Of a DNA stretch of 51,159 bases, positions 9,620 through 19,599 are shown piece by piece; positions within the stretch are counted from its first letter, which is position 1, and each line of letters opens with the position of its first letter. Made by a program: the position numbers and the translations under genes. The DNA comes from Gnetum montanum (lineage: Eukaryota > Streptophyta > Gnetopsida > Gnetales > Gnetaceae). The notes under the pieces are model-generated. The model saw only the letters and a list, made by a program, of their open reading frames with translations. It made no database searches and was not told the origin of the DNA. The DNA lies in the NCBI GenBank assembly GCA_015680685.1, contig MNCI01007823.1, forward strand, positions 72,981 to 124,139. Direction: 5' to 3'.

Positions 9620-10880
9620 TCTTTATTTTCAAATAAAGAGTGCATTCCTTTTGTAGTGAAATTGAAGCTCTTCTATGATTTATCTATTAATTTAAATTTA
9701 AATTTTAGCTTTTCTATTTAACATTCTTCCTACACCTTATGATAAATCTTCAAGATTATTCACACTCATTCTAAAATTGATTCTTAATGACTTAAGTTAA
9801 TAGGACTCTAGCTTGAAGATTCAACTTGGTGATTAATTAACATTTTGAAATTAATCATTATAGCTAACTTTCCTTGCTTACCTTAATAAACATTTCAAGT
9901 CCAAACTTATTAAAATTTGATAATTCAATTTCTTTTTTTAAAGCATCTTAAATATTTTTCTTTGATATAAGCTTGAGCCTAACAAATTTTGAAATCATGA
10001 TCCCTTGTTTAAAACAATAATTTGATATGAGCTTAAAGAGCTATTACTTACTAGAAGCATCAACTTTAATGGTTTAAAATATTACAAAATTTTAATAATA
10101 AAGTAATCCTTGAATCCTAAATAGTCCTTAATATTTGAATATTTAGAATTTAAATCACATTTATAACCTCACATTCAACTATGGCTAACTCATTAGATAC
10201 TACAAGCTGTTAAGATTTGTGTAAAGTGTAATGTGCTCATCATATAAGTAGTACCTCCAAATATTAATAGTAAAGACTATAACACCAAGCTCTAGACCAT
10301 GCATTAGATATATGGTCTCATGAGATTTTAAAGATCTAGAAGCATAAGCTATTACCTTCCTTTCTTGCATAAGCACTCCTCCAAATCATTCTCCAAAAGC
10401 ATTCATGTAAACATCATAGGCTTTCTATGAGTTGGTGAGATTAGTATAGGTGCTATAGTTAATCTTTTCTTTAATTCAAAATATTTTTGACGAGTTTCAA
10501 TCTAATAGAAAATGTAATCTCTCTTTAGAAACTTACATAGATAAGTTTGTATCTTTGATAATTCCTTTATGAATCTCCTATAGTAGATTTATAAGCCTAA
10601 CAAACTTCTAGCTTCATTTAATATCATTATAATAGGCTAATCTTTAATCACTAATATATTTAAAGCATCTACTTCTATGTTTGCTCTTAATACTAGATGA
10701 TCCAAAAACTAAATCTCTTTCTTCTAAAAGATACATTGGTAATATTTTTAGTACAACTTCTTGAACTTCTTGGCTATTACTAAGTTGACTTTTAATTGTC
10801 TCTCTCTTTCTTTGATTTTAGCTTCTTCCCTCTAATAATTAATATTTTTGGGGATTCGTTGATTAACATTCTAAGCTTAT
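9620..10880 (-). pseudogene. Degenerate chromovirus (Ty3/gypsy) RT-RNase H
   Basis: Read on the minus strand in shifting frames, the RT connection has RSLLGL then YYRRFIKELSKI (about 10610-10520). RNase H has [22 protein letters not shown] (about 10410-10320), then a LELG block and [10 protein letters not shown] (about 10300-10230). A VDASSK end (about 10060) corresponds to the VADALSRK-type junction with integrase. Upstream, 10690-10860 matches the RT thumb in spacing. The order is that of chromoviruses such as Del/Tekay. 9620-10050 may be the start of integrase but is too decayed to prove. No LTR belonging to it was found nearby. Confidence 0.75.
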
Positions 10881-11519
10881 GCTTTTATTCTTCTTGATGA
10901 TTTGGATGTTTGTGTTATGATTTCTAGTTATTCTTATTAGTTATTTTGGACATCTAGAATTTTATTACTATGCTCATGTATATTTAATTTTGTACCTTAT
11001 TAAATTATAATTTTATTTGGTATGCATTAACTTGCAAGATGAGTTTGGAAGGCTTTTTCATGGAAGCTATGGTATGGGCATGTGATACAATGACTAGGTA
11101 TTTTGAGCATGATATTTTTATTAACTAAGTTAATTTCTATCATAATGTATTTTTCATTATAATATTTTTGGTATGGCTTGTTGGCTTATGGATGTCTATG
11201 TAAGTTATGAGAGGTCAAATCCACATTATGTAAGAGTTGGATATGATGGATTGATTAAAATTGTTAAAAATGGGCATTTCATAATTTCCAAGTTAAAACT
11301 AAAACATGTTAGTGAGGATAAATTTTTGTGACTTTAAAATTTAGTATTTCAATTAACAAATTAAGGTTTAAGTATTTAATTTAAGAGAAATAAACATGAC
11401 ACATCTTATTGCATGATGCTTCGTGGTAGTGTTATTATAGTTTATAGTATTGCATGCATTGGTATATTCAAATTTGTGCATCATCAAGTTTAAAGAATAT
11501 ATGAGATAGAAAAAAGGGT
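10881..11519. other. No recognisable gene
   Basis: AT-rich sequence with no ORF or motif that can be assigned. The right half may be an upstream part of the copia relic that follows, but the reading frames do not show it clearly. Confidence 0.5.
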
Positions 11520-11980
11520 TCACTAAGAAAATGGCACCTAAGACTTGGAAATGTAAATTTTAAAACCTTAAAGAAGATGCATCAATTTTATCCTAAGATT
11601 CCTAATTTTGATAAAAATGAAGTATTTGAGTGTGCCTCTTGTAAATTTGGAAAAATTCACTATCTACCACTCACTAGAAACTATGAAATTTAAACTACAA
11701 GACCACTTAAAGTCATATGTTTAGATGTATGCCAACCTTTCTTACCTCAAGGAATAAGGAATGAAAGCTATTTTGTTATCTTTATTAATGATTTCAATTA
11801 AATGATATGAATATATGAATATATTTAAACATTTCAAATTAAGAATTTAAAATCAAAAGAATGTTAAAATAATTATTTTAAGACCAAATGGTGATGGAGA
11901 ATTTATCTTAGTTAAGTTTAAAAAGTATTGTAATGATCATGGTATTACTAAATATAGTGTGAGATGTGTCCTCATGTGAA
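11520..11980 (+). pseudogene. Degenerate copia gag-pre-integrase and integrase core
   Basis: The frames give KWHLRLGNVNFKTLKKM (11530-11585), the GAG-pre-integrase block of Ty1/copia. Next is CASCKFGK (about 11630), the second half of the HHCC zinc site. Then come PLKVICLDVCQPF with the first catalytic Asp (about 11705-11745) and YFVIFINDF (11770-11800). RPNGDGEFI (about 11880-11910) is the changed form of the DNGGEF block. Stops interrupt it. Nothing of RT or RNase H follows; an LTR-like region begins soon after. Confidence 0.75.
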
Positions 11981-11984
11981 TCAT

Positions 11985-13412
11985 CAAATTTTCTTTTAAT
12001 TTTATATTTCATGTCATGTTTAATTTGAATTCGTATAATTTTTTTTACTTTTAAAAAGTTAGATGTCATATGAAGTCATTATAAATTAGTTTTGAATTTT
12101 CAAATTTTGAAGTTTATGTTTTATTTCATGTAAGTGCATGTGCATACTTCACTTTGGTAATGGATCATTGATCCCACATATAATCCTTATCAAAGTGAGA
12201 CATCCCCAAAAAGTATAAGAAGGGATCCTCTCATTTATTGGAAAATTGATGAGAAAATTTTTTTTTAGTTGAATGTGTATAGAATTGTTGGTGATTGTGT
12301 GCATTTTTTTTCTTTTTATTCTTTCATTCTAGCAACATGAATTTCTTACAATGAACTAAGATCCTCACAATTCTATCATTCAATTTCCCATAATATAATA
12401 TCATTCTCATAATTTTATCTCTTAAATTTTAATTTATATCATAAGAATTTGAATTACATATAAAAGTTAATGTTTATGTTTGAAGAATTTGTGTTTTAGA
12501 AGCTTAAGTAGAAGTGTTTGATGATTTGAATCAAAAAATATAGCAAGAATTTCTTTCATTCCTTATTGTAGAATCTTTGGATATTGGAGGGTCTATTTTT
12601 TTGACATTTGAATTAGGATTTTATGTTATTTTGTGAAGGTTTTGGAGAGCTCTTTTGTAGTTTTTTATCAACTTCACTCTTTTTCTCAAAATTTCAAAAG
12701 CATTTGATGTTGTAAGCTAACTTGGAATTACGGATTGATTGATTTCATATTGTCTCATAGTTCTAGATAGTTTGACTCTATATTTAAGCACTTAGAGGAT
12801 TGAATTATTGTTATTTTTTCTCTCAATAATGTCATTCCCACAAGTTATTTTGAAGCTCATGTCATAAACTTGTTTTTGAGATGTATTATGGTCTCTTGAG
12901 ATACTATGGCCAATGTTCAAAGAAGATCTAAAGTCGTTTTCCCTTGGATTTGTCTTGTTTTGAGATTTTATTCTTCAAGTTGTAGGTCATATCACTGGCC
13001 ATCAATTCTAGTGATAAAGCTTGATATTATTTTGTAGAATATCTATTGTCATGGATTCCACAATAAATGTTAATACCATATCAATTTTCATCAATTCCAT
13101 GATAAAGTTTGATAGCATTCATATCATTGATATTACATAAATTTTCATTGATTTCACAATAAAGTTTGATGGCATTGATATCACTACTATGACAAAGTTC
13201 AATAAGTTTGTAGGAAATTCTAGAGAGCTACTCATAGCCATATTATCCAAATGATGAAGTTTGATAAGCAGATGAAGAAGCTTAATTCCAATCATCCTAG
13301 GTGACATCTAGCAAACCATGAAATTTGAAAGTATTTTCTTTTCATTGGGGTTTGAATCTTGGGTATCTCAATTATGATATTGTTGCATAATCTTCCACTA
13401 TTGATCTTTGAT
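11985..13412 (+). repeat. Putative LTR of a copia element (element J), edges uncertain
   Basis: The region lies between the integrase relic and a clear primer site at 13415. It is non-coding, with a possible TATA at 12214 (GTATAAGAAGGG) after a CATCCCCAAAAAG block. No second copy is present in the window, so start and length are guesses. Confidence 0.35.
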
Positions 13413-13414
13413 AG

Positions 13415-13426
13415 TGGTATTAGAGC
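13415..13426 (+). other. Primer binding site, tRNA-iMet type (element J)
   Basis: TGGTATTAGAGC differs from the standard TGGTATCAGAGC by one C-to-T change. An ATG and a copia gag follow within 30 bp. Confidence 0.8.
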
Positions 13427-13439
13427 ATTGTTTCCCTCA

Positions 13440-14380
13440 TGGCTACAAAAGAAATCTCTAGATGTTCATTAATCTTTAATAGTAGCTAAGATTTTGATTA
13501 TTGGTTTTATCTCATAAAAGCCTTTCTAAAAATTCAGTAAGTGTGATCTTATGTTGAAAATGGATATCAAATCCCAACTAATTTGCAAAATATATCAAGA
13601 TAATATAAGAAGAATTACAATAAACACAATAGGATAAATGTATTTCCAAAGAATGTTGGAAAGCACTCCAAAATCAATACAAGGAAAACATTATAAATAG
13701 AAAGATCAAGGAGTTAAGAGGTATGCTTAAATTTGATAACATAAATGTATTGAAGGGTGAGCCACTTGATCACTTTCTTGGAAGGCTTACTATGTATCTT
13801 AGAAACATTGATGACTACAATTACAACTACTCCATGAAACAAAAGGTAAGCATGGTGATTTTCATGCTTTATAATGATTATAGATTTACTAATTTTGTTG
13901 AGAAAACTATTTAAATCAAGGATCATTCTACATACATTCCTAAAGGATTGATTTCATGTTTGAAGATACTTTAAGAGTTGAAGAATAATTCATAGTTTAG
14001 GTAAGAGAATACTAATGTCGCTCAAAATCTTGAATCATTAAGAGGAAGGGGTAGTGTAAGAAGAGGAAGAGAAAGATCAAACTTTCCAAGAGGAGATACA
14101 TCATTTCATGATTAGAGAAATTCATTGTAAGTTCAGAGAACATAAAATTTGAGATTTGGATTTCAAAGAGGTAGAGGAAATTTAATAGGAAAAGGCTCTT
14201 AATATGAGGAAGATTAAATTTCCAAGGATTCCACACAAGAGGTAATCATGACACATCATCCTCATCAATTTCATTGTGTAAATTTTACAACAGGAAGGAT
14301 CATTACATAGATAGATGTTGGCAGAAAATAAATCTTCAAAATCTCACAATTCAAGATATATCTGATCCTAATTAAAGTGG
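13440..14380 (+). pseudogene. Degenerate copia gag (element J)
   Basis: It starts at an ATG at about 13440 (MATKEIS). A DFDYWFYLIKAFLKIQ-like block, then VENGYQIPTN, matches the N-terminus of plant copia gag (UBN2/DUF4219 type). A 63-codon open stretch (13723-13914) carries the central helical part. Arg/Gly-rich repeats follow (about 14040-14180). A zinc knuckle near 14278 reads CKFYNRKDHYIDRC, with the second Cys replaced by Tyr, a single G-to-A change. Frames are broken by stops. No pol follows. Confidence 0.7.
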
Positions 14381-15423
14381 TAATCAATTAAGCTAAGCTC
14401 AAGTTAATGAAAAGTAAGTTAATCATTAAAAGAGTAGTTGTAATGATAGAAATATTCAATGCTAGAAATTAAATAGATCTATATGAAATAGTTTTACCTT
14501 AGAATCCATGTGCCTCGAAAAGGATTTGAGATGCCTTAGGTAGTCTTATCAATCACATAAGGACTTAAGAGACTATTACCAAATGAAACAAATAAAAATG
14601 ATTAAGAAAACAAGCAAACAATAAATCCAAAACCAAATCCATGAGAGAATCAATACATAATATGAAAACAAGAAGAAAAGATGTAGTGAAAACAACTACA
14701 AACTTTGTATTAATATTGCAAAAGTATAAAGTTAAAAAATACATATCATAAGCCTCTGGGCTTTTAAAATGTGGAACTACAAATATTTCATAGATTCTTA
14801 TAAATATGCTATTAAGTCATTGGCATGTAGGTATGTGGGATGTGTTTCATAGTCTTCCCAAACAGGTTTGGCTTCACTCAATCAGTATCTGCAAATAAGT
14901 TCTCGACATTCTTCAACAATCAGCATTGGGAAAATAGCTTTGGGCTTTCAAATCTCCACCCTACTCCAAAATAGCAACTTTGGGAAGAGTTTCAATGATC
15001 CAAAAGTTCCTAAAAATGGTGTCGATTCTTACTTCAATAGGTCATGGTTTACTATTTCCATGTTGATTTTGCTTGGGTAGGTTTTTGGCCATTATGCATA
15101 GATTTTTTGGCACTTATTATGGCCCAAAACTATAGCATTTTTTACTATAGTAGTTTTGAATAATTCACTGGAAATGCTAGCATTTTTAACATTGGGAGGA
15201 TTAATTACACTATTTTTAGAAGAATTCATGATATTTTTCATGGCCCACACCATGAATTACGCTTTACAAAGTGAGAATGCTCTGGGATTTTAGCAAAACA
15301 AGGTTACAAGATTAATTTTCTAAAGGGAAATCAAGGCATTTATTTTTCCTCTTGAATTTGAGAAAAATTTCATGCAAATTTTGGTTACAAGGCTTCCCTA
15401 TTGATAAAATAATTTAAGTCAAA
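14381..15423. other. Unassigned stretch before element G
   Basis: No recognisable gene. A 70-codon ORF at 14868-15080 (plus), followed by hydrophobic broken frames to about 15260, has no known domain. Base composition is slightly more mixed than around it. It is bounded on the right by the LTR of element G. Confidence 0.4.
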
Positions 15424-15773
15424 TGATGAATATTGTATCTATAATATCATAGCATTACTTATGTTATTGTAGATGCAATGTAGTGGGTAACTATAAATAC
15501 CAACCCACTATGATTTTAAAAAATCAATCTTTTGTCAATACTTAGGCAAATTCTTGTAGATTTTTTTCATGATTTAGAGTTAGTTATATAGTGAATGCTT
15601 GCATTGTGATGTTAAATAATTTTACGAAATCTTTTTTTGAGTGAATTGTAGTTAGGCAAAATTCATGACTAGAAATAAATATCTAGGCTATTTTCCACCA
15701 TTGCAGCATTCTACGTAGTTCATTTTTATAGTTTTATTTCACCTTCATTTTTACTTATTTTAATTTTACGTTT
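15424..15773 (+). repeat. 5' LTR of element G, left part (split by element B)
   Basis: It begins TGATGAATATTGTATC, like the family's TGATG start, and has a TATA box (TATAAATA, 15492-15499). It is cut at 15773 where element B starts, and resumes at 23537. The two parts total about 870 bp, close to the other LTRs of this family. Confidence 0.6.
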
Positions 15774-16492
15774 TGATGAGTGGCAAGGTACCCCTACACT
15801 CAACCATATGAATACGAGTGTCTCATGCGTGATCTGATCAAACTCCAAGGACTAAGTGCGTATGCGCCCTAATGGACCCGTTAAGGTTAATCAATCATTG
15901 TCTTCCCAAACTTACTTGTATTGTGATGGTTGTATGGTTACGTAAGCTTGAGGTACATGATTTTTATATCTTTTATCTTTTTAATGTCTTATGCTAATAG
16001 GGAAGGGTGAAGAGAACTAAGTGACTAACTTTATCAACTATTCACTAACTAAGTTGTAATTGTCCTACTACTAGTATCCGTTCCCACTTGTTGTTCGCAC
16101 CTTGAACAAGTGCAATGCTGCTGGGATTACCAAATGCTACTCGTTACTGGGTTACCAAGCGTTACACACGTGATCGAAGCGGTTGTACTGAATGCACTTA
16201 ACTAAGAGAGTCAAGGGTTGAGAGAGATTAATTATCTAAAAAAGCATTTAAACATTTAACAATAATTAAGTCCTATTTAGCTTAGTCTACATATTGCAAG
16301 GTTTATCAGAAAGTTCTTCTTTATTGTCGTACATAAATGTGTGCTTAGGTACAATTTTCTCGAATAAAGATCCATTCACTTTAAGACTCCTACTACGGGC
16401 ACATGGAAATTATTCTAACTCTGGAATGGTAAAACTGCTATAGTTTGGCTAAGGGTTTGAGCTAAGTTGTTGAACAAGGGAAAGTTTCCTCT

Positions 16493-16500
16493 TATTTATA
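16493..16500 (-). promoter_or_regulatory. TATA box of element B 3' LTR
   Basis: TATAAATAAGAGG on the minus strand, about 70 bp inside the LTR. It recurs at 23460-23467 in the 5' LTR, at 48555-48562 in element C, and as TATAAATAC at 46330-46337 in element F. Confidence 0.75.
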
Positions 16501-16519
16501 GACATTGCAGCAGGCTGCA

Positions 16520-16537
16520 ATATCGCATATGCGATAT
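16520..16537. promoter_or_regulatory. 18-bp palindrome in U3
   Basis: ATATCGCAT followed by its exact complement ATGCGATAT. Changed copies lie at the same place in the other LTRs (about 23483-23527, 48580-48637). It is close upstream of the TATA box, so a protein site is plausible but unproven. Confidence 0.7.
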
Positions 16538-16569
16538 CATAGGGATGGATGCAATATCGCATCCCATCA

Positions 16570-16579
16570 TACCCCCATG
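16570..16579 (-). other. Polypurine tract of element B
   Basis: CATGGGGGTA on the minus strand directly before the LTR start TGATGGG. The same tract precedes the LTRs of elements C (48646-48655) and F (46474-46483), and as CATGAAGGTA the LTR at 40757. Confidence 0.8.
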
Positions 16580-18455
16580 ATTGAATAAAAACTCGTCCTC
16601 GAGTTTCTTACAAAATATTGGAAAGGTATGGGATTATTGACTGGAATGAAACTAATGGTGAATGGGATGACATGTGAATGGATCATCATTACAATACATG
16701 GAAAAATTAGTGTTCATAACAACAAGAGTGAACACTATACACATTTGACATCAGGACTTATTTGGTAGCTGAGAAAGAAGAGAGAAGAGAGAAAAGAAGA
16801 AGAAGAAGTTTGTTGCTGCTGACGCCAAGATTGCACTTTTCGTTGTTCATCCATAATCATGCCATCGATCTTGTTCCTTTGCATGATTGTTCCAGCACTA
16901 GTCCATCCTAAGTGTTTCCTCCAAATCTAATCTGTTGTTGTATGATTGCCATCTGCACATACAACTCAGTCTTATATTAGCAAGCGTAAATGAATAACAA
17001 TGCAGTTGATACCTTGCCTCAGTGTAAGGTCCATTCGCTGAGTTGTGGTATGGCTAATGTAGATTCTAGAGATATAACACTGGTGACTACCCGAGGTGTA
17101 GGGGTTAAGAGAAAATTGAAAAAATTGGACCAGGACCCCCATGACTAAGAGCAAACCTCCGATAGAGATAGAATGGAAAAAGATAAGGAATAAGAAAGAT
17201 GAAGAAAAAGAAACAACTGCAACACCAATGAAATGAATGTCAGAGATGGAAGTGAACAAAATAAATGTTGATTGCGAAAATGTTTAAGGGAAAGAAATTA
17301 ACTGATGCACCAAATAGGAATGCCAGTGGGTCCTCCCCAAAGTAGGCTCATGCCCTTAATGCCTTGACATTCTCACATTCAAAGAGTCTATAGGCTTTGG
17401 AAATGTCATTTGGGAGCAAGAGTTAAAGTCTTAACCACAAGAGTTTACCAAAAAGAAAATAATGCATCAACCAAAATATAGACTACTAATACAACCGGCA
17501 ATGAGGTGAACAATGGAGAAAGAACGATGGAAAGGAGAGGATGGAATGGGATCTCAAGAACAAGGTGGTGTACAACCCCTTGTGTAGTAAATGGTTAATG
17601 TGACTCAGCAAATCTCATTCCAAATTTGGCCTCAAACAATCCATATCCAGTGACTTCACATTAATACATTTGTCCAATCCATCCACTTGAAGTAACAAGA
17701 ATGCCTCTACCAAAGAGCCACTACCATTCTGACAAAATAAGAAAGGAGAAAGTAGGAAGTGAAAAAGGGCCTTAGTTAGAGGGAACATGTTTATTTAGTT
17801 CCATAACCAGTGCTTGTAGTCCATGTAATTATTTTTTTTAAGGGGTGTGCTTTGAATTCTCACTTCTTCTTCTTCTTTTGCATGAGAACCACACCATGAA
17901 AAGACTTATTATTTTTATTAGCTTAGCTTCCTAATAATGGAGCAAAGTTAGAATGGCAAGGAAAACTCAAGAAGAAAAACATCCAAGCACCCAAGAGAAT
18001 GGCCAACACAAATGCATCAAATCTCCTTGAAGTCACACTGTTTACAATCCTTGAGTCCTTCCTTAGTTTGAGAAATGCCCAGTCACCGATTCATTGATAG
18101 TTCTTATTATTTTCTAAAGAGATGGACTGTACATTTCCAAGCCAAGAGAGACCACAGAAATTTGTGGATGCATGGATGATGTAGACGCATTACCTATTAT
18201 ATCAAAAGAACCATACCTTAGTATCAACATCATCACTCAAAGGTAGAACCTAAACATTAGCAACCAATAGAATATAGTTCATACCATCATGAGGAGCACT
18301 TATTAAGTGACGAACCCAACAAAATAAGTGAACACACAAATAAATGGAAAAGTATGAACGATGTTGTAAAACAAAAAATAAGAAAAGTTAAAGAAATTTG
18401 TAAAAGAAAAATGTGTAAAACAAAAACTTAAAAAGGAACTGAGGGCCTCAAATGA
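16580..18455 (-). other. 3' non-coding region of element B
   Basis: About 1.9 kb between the pol stop and the polypurine tract. It is well conserved with 48656-50551 in element C and partly with 35793-37000 in element E. It carries repeats of AGTCATGGGGG (17136-17146 exact) and a GAA-rich purine run (near 17870). A short hydrophobic ORF lies at 16972-17259. Confidence 0.65.
16972..17259 (-). CDS. Short hydrophobic ORF in 3' region of element B
   Basis: 95 codons from the ATG at 17259. Residues about 10 to 48 form two adjacent hydrophobic stretches (FIGVAVVSFSSSFLFLIFF and GGLLLVMGVLVQFF), followed by a polar tail. The same hydrophobic reading exists in element C (about 49170-49340), with a stop soon after. 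Athila elements carry an env-like ORF in this place, but no further likeness supports that name, and hydrophobic frames are common in T-rich complements. Confidence 0.3.
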   Translation of the reverse strand: MFTSISDIHFIGVAVVSFSSSFLFLIFFHSISIGGLLLVMGVLVQFFQFSLNPYTSGSHQCYISRIYISHTTTQRMDLTLRQGINCIVIHLRLLI

Positions 18456-18635
18456 TTAGCATAGGTGGCCATCTCCTCCATGACTACGTTCAAAGGGAGA
18501 GATCTGAAATGATGAACGAGGTCGTCCTTTCTCCGATATGCTATGTGCATTGACCGTTCTAGATTCATGATAAGGTTTGGTCTATTGCACACTGACTAGT
18601 ATTCTCCTATTGGAGTACTCATTTAAATCTTTTAG
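18456..18635 (-). pseudogene. C-terminal integrase remnant (element B)
   Basis: The minus-strand end reads SVQ, stop, TKPYHE ... SHGGDGHLC, then a stop at 18456-18458. It matches the ends of pol in element C (50552-50809) and element E (35500-35792). Upstream it runs straight into the post-protease part, which marks the internal deletion. Confidence 0.7.
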
Positions 18636-19397
18636 GAGTTTCCAACTTCCCCCAATTGGTGTTTTCAAGTTAAGATTTGGAAGTTGGCGATGCTCTTGCT
18701 CCAGTGTATCTATGCTTTCGACATGAGTGCAAGTTATTCCCTCAGTTAGTTCCATGCACATTGGTGAGTTTCTCTCTTGATTAGTTGTCAACAACTGGGT
18801 GTTTTCTCATTGTTTGGTCACTACATATAGGCACTTTTGTATGTTAATTTCTTAGGCACATCGGTTGCATGTAGGCAATGCTGAACATTCCTGTACACAA
18901 TCACACCCTGTATCACTATATGTGATGCATGGAAATTTCTTCTTCTCAATCTTACCACAAGTGTTTTCCTTAGATATTTCCATGGAAAGATCGTAGATTA
19001 TTAGGCATGTATTTACGGTACTTAGCCATGCCCTTCCCATTATTATTGGGAAGTCCCCCTTGTCATTATTTACTTGTATCACTAGGAAATCAGCTGGGTA
19101 TGACCACCCACACACAGTGGTAACAATGTCCTCCACCAATCCCAAGGGAATAGTGATGGATTGGTTAGCTAGCTCTAAGAAAATATTGCTCTTCTTTAGT
19201 GGAGGCAGGTTCCAGGCTTTATACATCTCTTGTGATATCAAGTTGACTCCGAAACCTGAGTCCAAAAGAGCTTTACAAGGTTCATTCCCAGCAACTTGGA
19301 GATAGATTAAAGGGCTTCTTGGGTTAAAGAGTTTCCTGGGAAGGTGGCCCTCCTTGATCCAGTCAGTGAAGGTATGTGTTAACATAACTGTATGCAT
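18636..19397 (-). pseudogene. Retropepsin-type protease and linker (element B)
   Basis: An open frame from the ATG at 19397 to 18852 (181 codons) holds TDWIKEGHLPRK, then the active-site motif LLDSGFGVNLIS (Asp-Ser-Gly at 19254-19262) and, 60 residues on, IIMGRAWLST. These are the layout of the Tat/Athila aspartic protease that cleaves the Gag-Pol polyprotein. The catalytic DSG is intact here, while elements E and G have lost it. The next frame (18582-18794) continues with an MCMELTEGIT block also seen in E. This is the best kept coding part of the window. Confidence 0.8.
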
Positions 19398-19599
19398 TGA
19401 GCACTATTTATGGTTTGAAGGGAGCTTTGAAGCCTTATTTGATGGAGGAGCATTTAGAGACTCAATTGCTTGTGGTTGTGAGAGCTTGGTTGGACTGTTG
19501 GTTCTAAAGAAAGGTCTTCTCTTTGTACAGTTGTTAGAACCAATAGTGGGTTGGAGGTTCACAGCTCTCATAGCATTACGTTGCTACGGTTGAGTGGGA

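Larger units (their letters stand above)
15774..16569 (-). repeat. 3' LTR of element B (796 bp)
   Basis: Ends are TGATGGG...CTCATCA on the minus strand, set by a polypurine tract on the internal side. Copies are at 22069-23536, 47839-48645 and 50918 to the edge. The TATA box (minus TATAAATA, 16493-16500) and an 18-bp palindrome upstream of it (16520-16537) support minus-strand transcription. Confidence 0.9.
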
